DNA from: JBECKQ01 sp040235375
Lineage (GTDB): Bacteria > Planctomycetota > Phycisphaerae > UBA1845
Assembly: GCA_040235375.1 (NCBI GenBank)
Contig: JBECKQ010000239.1
Location: 1-13,099 of the forward strand
Direction of reading: 5' to 3'
Length of the DNA stretch: 13,099 nucleotides
Shown: piece by piece, positions 1 through 8,012 of the stretch
Numbering within the stretch: the first letter of the stretch is position 1
How the letters are laid out: each line of letters opens with the position of its first letter
Notes under the pieces: model-generated
What the model saw: the letters and a program-made list of their open reading frames with translations, nothing else
What the model was told of the DNA's origin: nothing
Databases searched by the model: none
Program-made: the position numbers and the translations under genes

Positions 1-2
1 GG

Positions 3-1298
3 CGCCTCAAAGAGGCGCAGCGCCAGCTCCGCGCCGCCCCCGGCGAAGTCACCATCGAGTGCCGCCTGCGAGGCAACGACGGATCCTATCGCTGGATCGA
101 GACGACGATGCGCAGCATCTTCGATGAAAGCGGAAAGCAGCTGGAAATCGTCGCGGTCTCGCGCGACGTCACGAACCGCAGGCAGCTCGAGACGCACCTG
201 CGCGAGGCGCAAAAGCTCGATGCGATCGGTCAGCTTGCCGCCGGCGTTGCTCACGATTTCAACAACCTGCTGACCGTCGTCTCCGCGCATGCCGAGATCA
301 TCCGCCTTCGCGTGCAGGATCGCCCGGAGATCGCCGAGGCGCTCGAGATGATCGACCGTGCCATCGCCCAGGCCGCCGGTGTCACGCGCTCGCTTATGAC
401 GTTCAGTTGCCGGCTGCCGACCGACAAGCAACCGGTTGAGGTGGGACAGGAAGTGCGGCAGACGATCAAGCTCCTCGAACGCACGCTTCCGCGAAACATC
501 GAGCTGCGGCTGGACGTTCCCGACAAGTCGAGCGATTGGGTCTACGCCAACCCCACCGAGGTGCAGCAGGTTGTCTTGAACCTCGCGCTGAATGCCCGGG
601 ACGCGATGCCGGAAGGCGGCGTGCTGCGAATCAGGCTCGCGGACCCCGGCGACGACGCTCGTAACGGCGACGTCCGGCTGATCGTGGCCGATACCGGCAA
701 GGGAATGACGCCGGACGTTCGCGATCGCATCTTCGAGCCCTTCTTCACCACGAAACCCAGGGGCCGGAGCACGGGCCTGGGCCTGGCCGTCGTGCATGGA
801 ATCGTTCTCAGTCTGGGCGGGCGGATCAACGTGGATTCGGAGCCGGGGCGCGGAAGCACCTTTACCATCACGCTGCCGCGCACGGCCCCCCCGGCCGTGG
901 TCGCGGCGCCTCACGCGGCCGGCGGGCTCATCGTCCTCGCCGACGGGCGGGCCCACGTGCGGGAAATCATGGCGGGAACGCTCGCCGCACGCGGGTACAA
1001 CGTCGTACAGGTGGCGGACGCCGCCGCGCTGTTCGAGAGCGTCCAGCCACAGAGCGCGAATGCGTCGCTGTTGATCGTGGCGGCGGATCTGCCCGGCCGG
1101 CCGGGCGTCGAGTGTCTGACCGAGCTGCGCTCGCGCGGTGTCGAGACGCCGGCCATTGTCGTCACCTCGCAGGAAGGTGTCGAACTGCCGCAGGGCCTCA
1201 ACGGGCACGTCACCCTGCTGCGCAAACCGTTCCAGATGGATCGGCTGAGCGACCTGGTCAATGAGTGCCTGACGGAAGCCAAGGAATGCCACACGTGA
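3..1298 (+). CDS. PAS-domain hybrid sensor histidine kinase, 5'-truncated by the window
   Basis: This is a sensor kinase that should autophosphorylate on histidine and pass the phosphate to a response regulator. The frame is open from base 3, so the N-terminus lies outside the window. The first ~60 codons are the end of a PAS fold (GSYRWIETT, then SRDVTNRR). The H-box follows (GQLAAGVAHDFNNLL) with the phosphorylatable His at 252-254 and the DFNN form of HPK4-type kinases. The ATPase domain shows the N box (LNLALNARDAMPEGG), G1 (VADTGKGM), F box (FEPFFTTK) and G2 (STGLGLAVVHG). A C-terminal receiver-like domain spans about 925-1270. It keeps Thr and the KPF lysine (codon 1224-1226), but a gapless alignment puts Ala (codon 1080-1082) where the phosphoacceptor Asp should be, and the acidic pair is reduced to ADG. 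No membrane segment is seen in this part. The stop overlaps the next regulator's GTG start, so the two genes form an operon. Confidence 0.93.
   Translation, partial: RLKEAQRQLRAAPGEVTIECRLRGNDGSYRWIETTMRSIFDESGKQLEIVAVSRDVTNRRQLETHLREAQKLDAIGQLAAGVAHDFNNLLTVVSAHAEIIRLRVQDRPEIAEALEMIDRAIAQAAGVTRSLMTFSCRLPTDKQPVEVGQEVRQTIKLLERTLPRNIELRLDVPDKSSDWVYANPTEVQQVVLNLALNARDAMPEGGVLRIRLADPGDDARNGDVRLIVADTGKGMTPDVRDRIFEPFFTTKPRGRSTGLGLAVVHGIVLSLGGRINVDSEPGRGSTFTITLPRTAPPAVVAAPHAAGGLIVLADGRAHVREIMAGTLAARGYNVVQVADAAALFESVQPQSANASLLIVAADLPGRPGVECLTELRSRGVETPAIVVTSQEGVELPQGLNGHVTLLRKPFQMDRLSDLVNECLTEAKECHT
1281..1285 (+). promoter_or_regulatory. Ribosome binding site that decides the response-regulator start
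   Basis: AAGGA lies 9 nt before the GTG at 1295 and inside the end of the kinase gene. It directly abuts the in-frame ATG at 1286, which is too close for normal use. This favours 1295 over 1286 or 1265. The GTG at 1295 overlaps the kinase stop as GTGA, the usual arrangement for translational coupling. Confidence 0.5.
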
Positions 1299-1942
1299 CG
1301 AGTATTGTCCTGGCAGACGATCACACGCTGATGCGCGAGACGCTGCGCAGCCGGCTCAACCGCGAGTCGGACCTCTCCGTCGTCGCCGTCGCCGCCAATG
1401 CTGGCGAGGCGGTCGCTCGCTGCGAGGAACGCCACGCCGATGTCGTGCTCATGGACATCGACATGCCGGGGATGGACTGCTTCGCCGCGGCCCGCCGCAT
1501 CAGGGAGGAGTCTCCTACGACTCGCGTCATCTTTTTGAGCGCCTTTTCTCACGATCGCTACATCGAAAGCGCCTTGGCCGCCCAGGCGTCCGGTTACCTG
1601 ACCAAGGACGAGCCGGTCGAGGTCGTGATCGCGGCGATTCGCAAGGCGCGCTCCGGTATCGCCTATTTCTCACCCGCAGTGCAGTCGCGCATCGTCGTCG
1701 ACTCCGAAGGGGCGTCGCTGTCGAAGCCGGCGCGGTCGCTCGGCTCGCTCCTGTCGGACCGCGAGCTCGAGATCCTGCGGTACATCGCCCGCGGGTTGTC
1801 GAAAAAGGACATCGCCGCCGAGCTGGACCTCAGTCCGAAGACGGTCGACAACCACTCGATGAACCTCATGCGCAAGCTCGACATCCACGACCGCGTCGAG
1901 CTGGCCCGCTACGCCATTCGCGAAGGCCTCGCCGAACCGTAA
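1295..1942 (+). CDS. NarL/FixJ-family response regulator (receiver plus LuxR-type HTH)
   Basis: This is a cytoplasmic transcription factor of 215 residues, the normal length for the NarL family. The receiver is intact: the acidic pair is D8-D9 in LADDH, the phosphoacceptor is D54 in MDIDMPG, the switch Ser is S82 and the conserved Lys is K104 in YLTKDEP. A linker leads to a GerE/LuxR helix-turn-helix at roughly 150-210, with LSDRELEILRYIARGLS and DIAAELDLSPKTVDNH. The chosen start is the GTG that overlaps the kinase stop, because AAGGA sits 9 nt upstream and the protein then begins right at the first receiver strand. In-frame starts at 1286 and 1265 are possible. Its partner is almost certainly the kinase just upstream. 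The targets are unknown; the Ni-SOD gene downstream is convergent, so a link to it is only speculation. Confidence 0.95.
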   Translation: MTSIVLADDHTLMRETLRSRLNRESDLSVVAVAANAGEAVARCEERHADVVLMDIDMPGMDCFAAARRIREESPTTRVIFLSAFSHDRYIESALAAQASGYLTKDEPVEVVIAAIRKARSGIAYFSPAVQSRIVVDSEGASLSKPARSLGSLLSDRELEILRYIARGLSKKDIAAELDLSPKTVDNHSMNLMRKLDIHDRVELARYAIREGLAEP

Positions 1943-1978
1943 AGTGGCACGGGCATCCCTGCACGTGGGCAGGCCGAC

Positions 1979-2003
1979 AGCGCCTCTTATTCCTGTTGGC
2001 GCT
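1979..2003. terminator. Possible bidirectional hairpin between convergent genes
   Basis: AGCGCC (1979-1984) and GGCGCT (1998-2003) form a perfect 6-bp stem around a 13-nt loop, midway between the convergent regulator and sodN stops. There is no clear T-run after either arm, so a role in termination is a guess from position and symmetry. Confidence 0.25.
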
Positions 2004-2025
2004 CCGGCAAGACTCCGCCGCCCGC

Positions 2026-2514
2026 TCAGCCCTTCGGATAGTACTTGGCGATCGCGTCGATCGCATGCTCGAGATCGTGCACGCTCGCTTCCGTGGTGTT
2101 CTGCTTCGTCTTCATCGCCGCGACGATCACCGCGTGATGGTCGGCGAGCTTCGTCAGGTAGTCCTGGTAGCCGTCCGCGCCGGCGGCAACCGGCTTGACT
2201 CTCTGCGCCAGGAAGTATGTCGATGCCAGCTCCATGATGTGCGATGCGTGCTCCTCCTTGGTCACGACCCAGCGCGTCGCCTGGTTGAACGATTCGCCGT
2301 CGTTCTTGCCGGCCAGCTCGTTGATGCTCGTGATCGCCTTGGCGATCGTCGTCGCGTCCTCCCTCATCTGGGCGATGCGGGCCGGGTCGTCGTAAATGCC
2401 GCAGGGGACCTGGCAGTGTGCCTCGGCACGCTTGACGTCCATCATCCACAGTCCCGCGCTCGCCAGCCCGACCAGGCAGGCGAGCACAACCACCGCTGCT
2501 GCGCGCGTTCTCAT
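2026..2514 (-). CDS. sodN: Nickel-type superoxide dismutase precursor (Ni-SOD)
   Basis: Converts superoxide to hydrogen peroxide and oxygen with a nickel centre held by the mature N-terminal hook. The hook is plain: HCQVPCGIYDD at residues 33-43 matches the family pattern HCxxPCGxY, with His1, Cys2, Cys6 and Tyr9 present. The usual Asp3 is Gln here. The first 32 residues look like a secretion signal: basic MRTR, a hydrophobic stretch at 5-22, then a charged segment ending AEA just before the His, a good signal peptidase I site. Cleavage there would expose His1, which the enzyme needs for nickel binding. The mature part would be 130 residues, slightly longer than the roughly 117 of Streptomyces enzymes. 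The start at 2514 is chosen over 2652 because AAGGAG lies 6 nt upstream and the signal starts there. No sodX-like maturation protease is visible nearby. The gene stands alone and is divergent from moxR. Confidence 0.93.
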   Translation of the reverse strand: MRTRAAAVVVLACLVGLASAGLWMMDVKRAEAHCQVPCGIYDDPARIAQMREDATTIAKAITSINELAGKNDGESFNQATRWVVTKEEHASHIMELASTYFLAQRVKPVAAGADGYQDYLTKLADHHAVIVAAMKTKQNTTEASVHDLEHAIDAIAKYYPKG

Positions 2515-2520
2515 AAACTG

Positions 2521-2526
2521 CTCCTT
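2521..2526 (-). promoter_or_regulatory. Shine-Dalgarno site of sodN
   Basis: On the minus strand AAGGAG sits 6 nt before the ATG at 2514, within a run of A residues. It is a near-ideal ribosome binding site and rules in the shorter start, which places the signal peptide at the N-terminus. Confidence 0.7.
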
Positions 2527-2568
2527 TTTTTGAAGGTAACCGGCCACTAGCGCCCGACGATGGACGGG

Positions 2569-2597
2569 ATTCTGCCGACCGGTCGAGTTGCGGTCAA
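2569..2597 (-). promoter_or_regulatory. Probable sigma-70-type promoter of sodN
   Basis: On the minus strand there is a -35 box TTGACC (2592-2597), a 17-bp spacer and a -10 box CAGAAT (2569-2574). The spacing is ideal and the predicted start leaves a leader of about 50 nt. The spacer contains a perfect 10-bp palindrome CGACCGGTCG (2576-2585), which could be a repressor site. This is a match found by eye. Confidence 0.5.
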
Positions 2598-2726
2598 GCG
2601 GCGCTGGCGTACCGTCGCCGCTTCGTTTACCTTGAAACAGCGAGCGCAGCACGCCGGATCGCGAAAACGAGCGGCGTTGGGCAATCGCGATGCACGCAGA
2701 TAACCGGTCGCCCGCAGGAGAGCGTC

Positions 2727-3746
<1,020 letters not shown>

Positions 3747-3769
3747 CTCGCCGCGCACCGGCGCGCTGG

Positions 3770-3843
3770 GCATCAGCGCCGCGACGGGCATCGAACCGCG
3801 ACGACGATCAGAGCCGCGACGGCTGTCAGAGCAGCGACCGTAA
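3770..3843 (+). repeat. Four degenerate tandem repeats of 18-19 bp
   Basis: Four head-to-tail units begin at 3770, 3788, 3806 and 3825. Each reads roughly GCATCAGAGCCGCGACGG with scattered changes; units 1 and 2 are 18 nt and units 3 and 4 are 19 nt. The last unit runs into the dispersed repeat at 3829-3854. They lie just after the moxR stop and show no reading frame of interest. Confidence 0.55.
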
Positions 3844-3854
3844 GGGAGCGGACT
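3829..3854 (+). repeat. Dispersed intergenic repeat, copy 1
   Basis: This 26-nt element centres on GACCGTAAGGGAGCGG and matches copy 2 at 12606-12631 at 22 of 26 positions. Both copies are in the same orientation and about 75-85 nt downstream of a stop codon. The two arms can pair weakly (GACCG with CGGAC, one A:A mismatch) around TAAGGGAG. Confidence 0.65.
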
Positions 3855-3886
3855 AGTTCGAGGGCCCGCGCAGCCCGTTAACGCAA

Positions 3887-3905
3887 CGACGATTGCGGAT
3901 CGTCG
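3887..3905. other. Perfect 7-bp stem-loop upstream of the methyltransferase gene
   Basis: CGACGAT (3887-3893) and ATCGTCG (3899-3905) pair perfectly around the loop TGCGG. It ends 46 nt before the methyltransferase start. No T-run follows, so it is not a typical intrinsic terminator. It could be an operator or part of the mRNA leader. Confidence 0.4.
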
Positions 3906-3951
3906 CCCAAGCGCACCTGGGGGGTACGAACAACCAACGAGGTCGCCTCGA

Positions 3952-4926
3952 ATGCCTCGATCGGCCCATCAGTATCCATCATCCGAACCGTCTGCGGAAT
4001 CGCGCAAACCGCGAACCGGCGAACCGTTGTTGTTCGCGCCGTCCTCACCGAACGGTCAATTCGGCGCCGTCGAGATTCATCTCGCCGACGCCTTCGATTG
4101 GCTGACCGCCGCGCCGGCCAACTCGATCCACGCCGTCGTCACCGATCCGCCGTACGGCCTCCTCGAATACTCGCCCGCCCAGCTTGCCAAGCTCCGCACC
4201 GGCCGCGGTGGTGTCTGGCGGATTCCGCCCTCCTTTGACGGCTGCCGACGGCGACCGCTGCCGCGCTTCACCGTGCTCGGCGAGCAACAGCGCGACGACC
4301 TGCGCCGCTTCTTCGAACGTTTTGCCGCGTGCCTGCTCCCCGTGCTCGTGCCGGGCGCCCACGTGTTCATCGCGACGAACCCGCTCGTCTCGCACCTGGT
4401 CTACGAGCCGTTCATCGCGGCCGGCTATGAGAAGCGCGGCGAGATCATCCGCGTCGTGCGGACGCTTCGCGGCGGCGACCGGCCCAAGAACGCCCACCAG
4501 GAGTTCGCCAACGTCTCGGTCATGCCGCGTTCCTGCTGGGAGCCATGGGGCCTGTTCCGCAAGCCCTGCGAGGGCCGCGTGCAGGACAACCTGCGGAAAT
4601 GGAAGACCGGTGGCCTGCGCCGGATTTCACCAACGGAACCGTTCCGCGACCTGATCTACTGCGCGCCGGCGCGCGGAGCAGAGCGCGCCGCCGCACCGCA
4701 CCCGTCGCTCAAGCCGCAGAAGTTTCTCCGGCAGATCGTGACCGCGTCGCTGCCGCTGGGTGAGGGCGTGATTCTCGACCCCTTCATGGGCTCCGGCTCC
4801 ACGATTGCGGCCGCTTCGGCGTGCGGTCTGGACAGTATCGGCCTGGAGAACGATCCTGAATACCACCGTATGGCCCGCGAAGCGATCCCGGTGCTCTCGC
4901 GGTATGTTCTGGGAGATGCGTCTTGA
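3952..4926 (+). CDS. DPPY-type site-specific DNA methyltransferase (N6-adenine or N4-cytosine)
   Basis: Transfers a methyl group from S-adenosylmethionine to an exocyclic amino group in DNA. The 324-residue protein has the catalytic motif DPPYG (65-69) near the N-terminus and the SAM-binding motif DPFMGSGST (276-284) near the C-terminus, the beta-class order. HPSLKPQKFL (250-259) precedes the SAM motif as usual. Between them lies a distinctive stretch with GGVWRIPPSFDG (86-97), PLPRFT (102-107) and TLRGGDRPKN (171-180), which I recall from a family of orphan methyltransferases. Residues 1-35 are poorly conserved in appearance. The start has GAGGT 8 nt upstream; a TTG at 4027 is an alternative. 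No restriction endonuclease or specificity gene is present. Its stop overlaps the DUF58 start (TTGA), so the methyltransferase is co-transcribed and probably translationally coupled with the DUF58/VWA genes. The target sequence cannot be read from the protein. Confidence 0.92.
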   Translation: MPRSAHQYPSSEPSAESRKPRTGEPLLFAPSSPNGQFGAVEIHLADAFDWLTAAPANSIHAVVTDPPYGLLEYSPAQLAKLRTGRGGVWRIPPSFDGCRRRPLPRFTVLGEQQRDDLRRFFERFAACLLPVLVPGAHVFIATNPLVSHLVYEPFIAAGYEKRGEIIRVVRTLRGGDRPKNAHQEFANVSVMPRSCWEPWGLFRKPCEGRVQDNLRKWKTGGLRRISPTEPFRDLIYCAPARGAERAAAPHPSLKPQKFLRQIVTASLPLGEGVILDPFMGSGSTIAAASACGLDSIGLENDPEYHRMAREAIPVLSRYVLGDAS

Positions 4927-5828
4927 CGCGTGCAACGACCGACGTCCACCAGTCCCCGTTCCTCGACGCCGACTTCATCGCCCGGCTGGAGCGGCTGGAG
5001 ATCGTCTCGCGCAAGATCTTCCAGGGCAAGATGCGCGGCGAGCGGCGGAGCAAGCGCCGCGGCGAGTCCGTCGAGTTCGCCGACTATCGAAACTACGTCG
5101 TCGGCGACGACCTGCGCTTCCTCGACTGGAACATCTTCGCCCGGCTCGACCGGCTGTTTCTCAAGCTCTTTCTGGAAGAGGAGGACCTGCACGTCAACGT
5201 CCTGCTGGACACCTCGGCCAGCATGGAATGGGGCAAGCCTTCCAAAAGCCGGTACAGCCGGCAGGTGGCCGCCTCGCTCGCGTACATCGGTCTGGCGAAC
5301 AACGACCGCGTCAGCCTGTACGCCTTCGGCCCGGGGCTGACGTACGAGCTGGCCGGCCTGCGCGGCAAGCGCCAGCTCCCCAAGATCATCGACTTCCTCA
5401 CCCGCACCGAGTGCAGTGGCATCAGTGACATGACCGCCGCCTGCCGGCAGTTTTCCATGCGGCATCCGCAACCGGGCATCCTGCTCGTGCTCAGCGACTT
5501 CTTCGACAAGGGCGGCTACGAAAACGGCTTGCGCATGCTCCTCGGCCGCAAGTTCGACCTGTATTGCCTGCAGGTCCTCTCGCCCGAGGAGATCGATCCC
5601 AAGCTCACCGGCGAGCTGCGCCTCACCGACGTCGAGGACGAGGACGTGGCCGAGGTCAGCATGAGCCGCGCCCTGATCAACCGCTACAAGCATAACCTGC
5701 AAGCGTACTGCGACACGCTGCGGCAATACTGCACGCGCCGCGGCATCAGCTACCTGTTCAGCAGCACGGACGTGCCGTTTGACCAGGTCGTGCTCACCTA
5801 CCTGCGGCGCAAGGGGTTATTGCGATGA
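4923..5828 (+). CDS. DUF58-family protein with a VWA-like fold
   Basis: A 301-residue soluble protein of the DUF58 family, which commonly accompanies MoxR ATPases and membrane VWA proteins and is assumed to be part of a MoxR-driven complex. The DUF58 signature GDDLRFLDWN is at 61-70, preceded by RRGESVEFADYRNYVVG. A metal-site motif of the VWA type, DTSAS, lies at 96-100, and LSDFF at 190-194 would be a later strand of the same fold. No signal peptide or membrane segment is seen. The start is a TTG overlapping the methyltransferase stop by 4 nt, with GGGAG 7 nt upstream. The stop overlaps the next gene's ATG as ATGA. The biochemical function of the family is not established. Confidence 0.93.
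   Translation: MTRATTDVHQSPFLDADFIARLERLEIVSRKIFQGKMRGERRSKRRGESVEFADYRNYVVGDDLRFLDWNIFARLDRLFLKLFLEEEDLHVNVLLDTSASMEWGKPSKSRYSRQVAASLAYIGLANNDRVSLYAFGPGLTYELAGLRGKRQLPKIIDFLTRTECSGISDMTAACRQFSMRHPQPGILLVLSDFFDKGGYENGLRMLLGRKFDLYCLQVLSPEEIDPKLTGELRLTDVEDEDVAEVSMSRALINRYKHNLQAYCDTLRQYCTRRGISYLFSSTDVPFDQVVLTYLRRKGLLR
5811..5816 (+). promoter_or_regulatory. Shine-Dalgarno site of the VWA gene
   Basis: AAGGGG lies 8 nt before the ATG at 5825, inside the end of the DUF58 gene. It supports that start, where the ATG overlaps the DUF58 stop by 4 nt. Confidence 0.5.
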
Positions 5829-7879
5829 GCTTCCTGGCCGGCTGGACAGCGATCGCGATTACCGCGGCGGTCACCGTTCCGCCGCTCGTGGCGCTGTACT
5901 TCCTCAAGCTGCGCCGCCAGGCCGTGCCGGTCTCGACGACCATGCTCTGGCGGCGGGCGGTGGAAGACTTGCAGGTCAACGCGCCGTTCCAGCGCATCCG
6001 CAACAACCTGCTGCTGTGGCTGCAACTGCTGATTCTGCTGCTGGCCGCGTTCGCCCTGGGCAAGCCCATCTTCGAAGCGCGGCAGAGCGACAAGGACACG
6101 CTCGTTCTCCTGCTGGACAACTCCGCCTCGATGAACGTCGAGGAGGCCGAACGGCAGACCCGCCTGGACGTCGCCAAGCGCCAGGCGCGCACCGCGATCG
6201 ACAACATGCCCGACGGCGGCCGCGCCATGATCATCTCCTTTGCCGATCGGGCGGACATCGTCTCCGCGTTCGACACCGACAAGCAGGCCCTCAAGGCCAA
6301 GATCGACGAGATCGAGCCGACGGAATCGACGACACGCCTGACCGAAGGCATCGCCCTGGCCGAAGCGTACATGCAGAATCTCATCATCGCCGGCGACCAG
6401 AAGGGCCAGGACATCGAGGTGAAGTCGTCTGCCGGTCCGGCCCGCGTGATGATCCTGACCGACGGCAACATTGCCGACGCCGCCACCCTCACTGTCAAGA
6501 ACCTGCCGACCGACAACATCGAGGTCGTGGGCATCGGCGACCGCACGGACAACGTCGGCATCGTCGGTATGGACGCGACCCGCCGCTACGAGCACCCCGA
6601 GACGCTCGAAGTCTTCGCCATGGTCCGCAACTTCGGCGACAGCAAGGTCACGCTCGACGCTCACCTGTACATCAACGACGACCATGTCGACGTGCAGACC
6701 ATGACGCTCGAGCCCGGCCACCTCCCGCCGGCCGACAAGCCGGACAGCGCCGACACTGGCGCGGCCGTCGTCGACTCGGCCCTGCCCGCCGGAAGCGTCG
6801 CCTCCGTCGCGTTCGACGACGTGCAGTACGAAGGCAGCGGCATTGTCGAGGTCCGCCTGCAGGTTGACGACGCCCTGGCCGCCGACAACAAGGCCTGGAC
6901 GGTCATTCCGCCGCCGCGAAACGTCGCCGTGCTGCTCGTGTCCGAGGGCGACGTGTTTCTCCAGCGCCTGCTGCCGACGCTGCCCATCTCGCTCGAAACC
7001 GTGACGCCCGCCGAGTACGAGCAGGCCTCCGAAGATGACATCACCGTCGGCGGCCGGTCGAAGTACGACGTCGTCATTCTCGAAAACCACTCGACCGACC
7101 GCCTGCCGCCCGGCAGCTACCTGTTTCTCGGCGGCGTGCCGAAGATCGACGGCGTCTCCGCCGGCGGTCTCATCAAGGATGAGGTCATCTTCAACTGGGA
7201 CGACACGCACGCCGTGCTGCGCTACGTCGCCGTCGATACGATCCACGTTTTCCAGTGGCTCAGGCTCAACCTGCCGTCGTCCGCGCAGGTTATCATGGAA
7301 GGAGAGTCCAGCCCGGTGATGGCCCTGCTGTACCAGGATGGCCGGCAGTACCTGATCAGCGCCTTCGGCCTGATCGCTAACGACGACGTCACCGGCGAGC
7401 CCATGTTGAACACCGACTGGGTGGTCAAAGCCCACTTCCCGATCTTCGTCTACAACGCGATCCAGTATCTCGCCGACGCGATCACGCCGTCCGGCCAGCG
7501 CAGCATTCAGCCCGGCGAGCCGATGGAGTTTCCCGTCGAGAAGGGCGTGACCACGGTCCGCATCCGCCGGCCGGACGGCTTTGTCGATCGCATCGATACC
7601 GGCGAGCAGCCCACAGTGACCTACGCCCGCACGCGCCGCGCAGGCATCTATACGGCCGATCCCGTTCCCGAGGCCCGCGCGAAGGTGGCTGTCAATCTCT
7701 TCAGCGATGCGGAGAGCGATATCGCCCCGAGACGCAAGCTCACGCTCAGCGGCGAGCAGGTGTCCGCCGAGCAGGGGATCCGCCGCGTCAACAAACCTTT
7801 CTGGCCCTGGCTGCTCGTCGCCATGGTCGTCGTCCTCGCCATCGAATGGGCCATCTACAGCAAGCGCGTCTTCGTATGA
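5825..7879 (+). CDS. BatA-like membrane protein with VWA domain
   Basis: A 684-residue membrane-anchored protein resembling the aerotolerance/BatA group. The N-terminus has two hydrophobic segments at about 5-27 and 57-79, with LYFLKLRRQAVPVSTTMLWRR between them, the hallmark of the BatA N-terminal domain. A von Willebrand A domain follows, with the metal-site motif DNSAS at 98-102, the TTRLTEG region at about 169-175 and LTDG at 211-214. A long middle region (about 230-650) has beta-rich, CARDB-like stretches and no motif I can name. A last membrane segment lies at about 660-680 (WLLVAMVVVLAIEWAIYS), leaving a short KRVFV tail. The bulk probably sits outside the cytoplasm after residue 80. 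The start overlaps the DUF58 stop (ATGA). It is likely the MoxR client or its partner; the pathway served is unknown. The operon ends here, with a 133-nt gap to the next gene. Confidence 0.92.
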   Translation: MSFLAGWTAIAITAAVTVPPLVALYFLKLRRQAVPVSTTMLWRRAVEDLQVNAPFQRIRNNLLLWLQLLILLLAAFALGKPIFEARQSDKDTLVLLLDNSASMNVEEAERQTRLDVAKRQARTAIDNMPDGGRAMIISFADRADIVSAFDTDKQALKAKIDEIEPTESTTRLTEGIALAEAYMQNLIIAGDQKGQDIEVKSSAGPARVMILTDGNIADAATLTVKNLPTDNIEVVGIGDRTDNVGIVGMDATRRYEHPETLEVFAMVRNFGDSKVTLDAHLYINDDHVDVQTMTLEPGHLPPADKPDSADTGAAVVDSALPAGSVASVAFDDVQYEGSGIVEVRLQVDDALAADNKAWTVIPPPRNVAVLLVSEGDVFLQRLLPTLPISLETVTPAEYEQASEDDITVGGRSKYDVVILENHSTDRLPPGSYLFLGGVPKIDGVSAGGLIKDEVIFNWDDTHAVLRYVAVDTIHVFQWLRLNLPSSAQVIMEGESSPVMALLYQDGRQYLISAFGLIANDDVTGEPMLNTDWVVKAHFPIFVYNAIQYLADAITPSGQRSIQPGEPMEFPVEKGVTTVRIRRPDGFVDRIDTGEQPTVTYARTRRAGIYTADPVPEARAKVAVNLFSDAESDIAPRRKLTLSGEQVSAEQGIRRVNKPFWPWLLVAMVVVLAIEWAIYSKRVFV

Positions 7880-7958
7880 CGCGCCGCGCGGCCACCGCGA
7901 ATCCGGTCGAATGCACTCCGGATACATCCGGCTGGCCCAACCCGCCCGAAATCCGATA

Positions 7959-7987
7959 GAATAGAGGGTTCCAGGATTCTCCTATTC
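7959..7987. promoter_or_regulatory. Inverted repeat upstream of the sigma-54 activator gene
   Basis: GAATAG (7959-7964) and CTATTC (7982-7987) are inverted repeats in the 133-nt gap before the activator, ending 25 nt before its start. It overlaps a TAGAAT box at 7957-7962 that might be a -10 element, although no -35 match is seen. It could be an autoregulatory operator. Confidence 0.25.
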
Positions 7988-8012
7988 GGCTACCTTGGCG
8001 AGTCCTTATGCG

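Noticed and set aside
1943..2025. A sodX maturation protease or a second small gene near sodN
   Set aside because: The flanking gaps are too short and hold no suitable frame.
2677..2704. Possible moxR promoter (TTGGGC, 16 bp, GATAAC)
   Set aside because: Both boxes are weak and the implied leader would be very short; not reported as a feature.
3747..3951. CRISPR array
   Set aside because: The repeats here are directly adjacent, degenerate and lack spacers; no cas gene is present.
5798..7927. A 709-codon open frame antisense to the VWA gene
   Set aside because: It exactly shadows a well-recognised gene in GC-rich DNA, its composition is skewed (Gly, Asp, Val, Arg, His), and no domain is recognisable.
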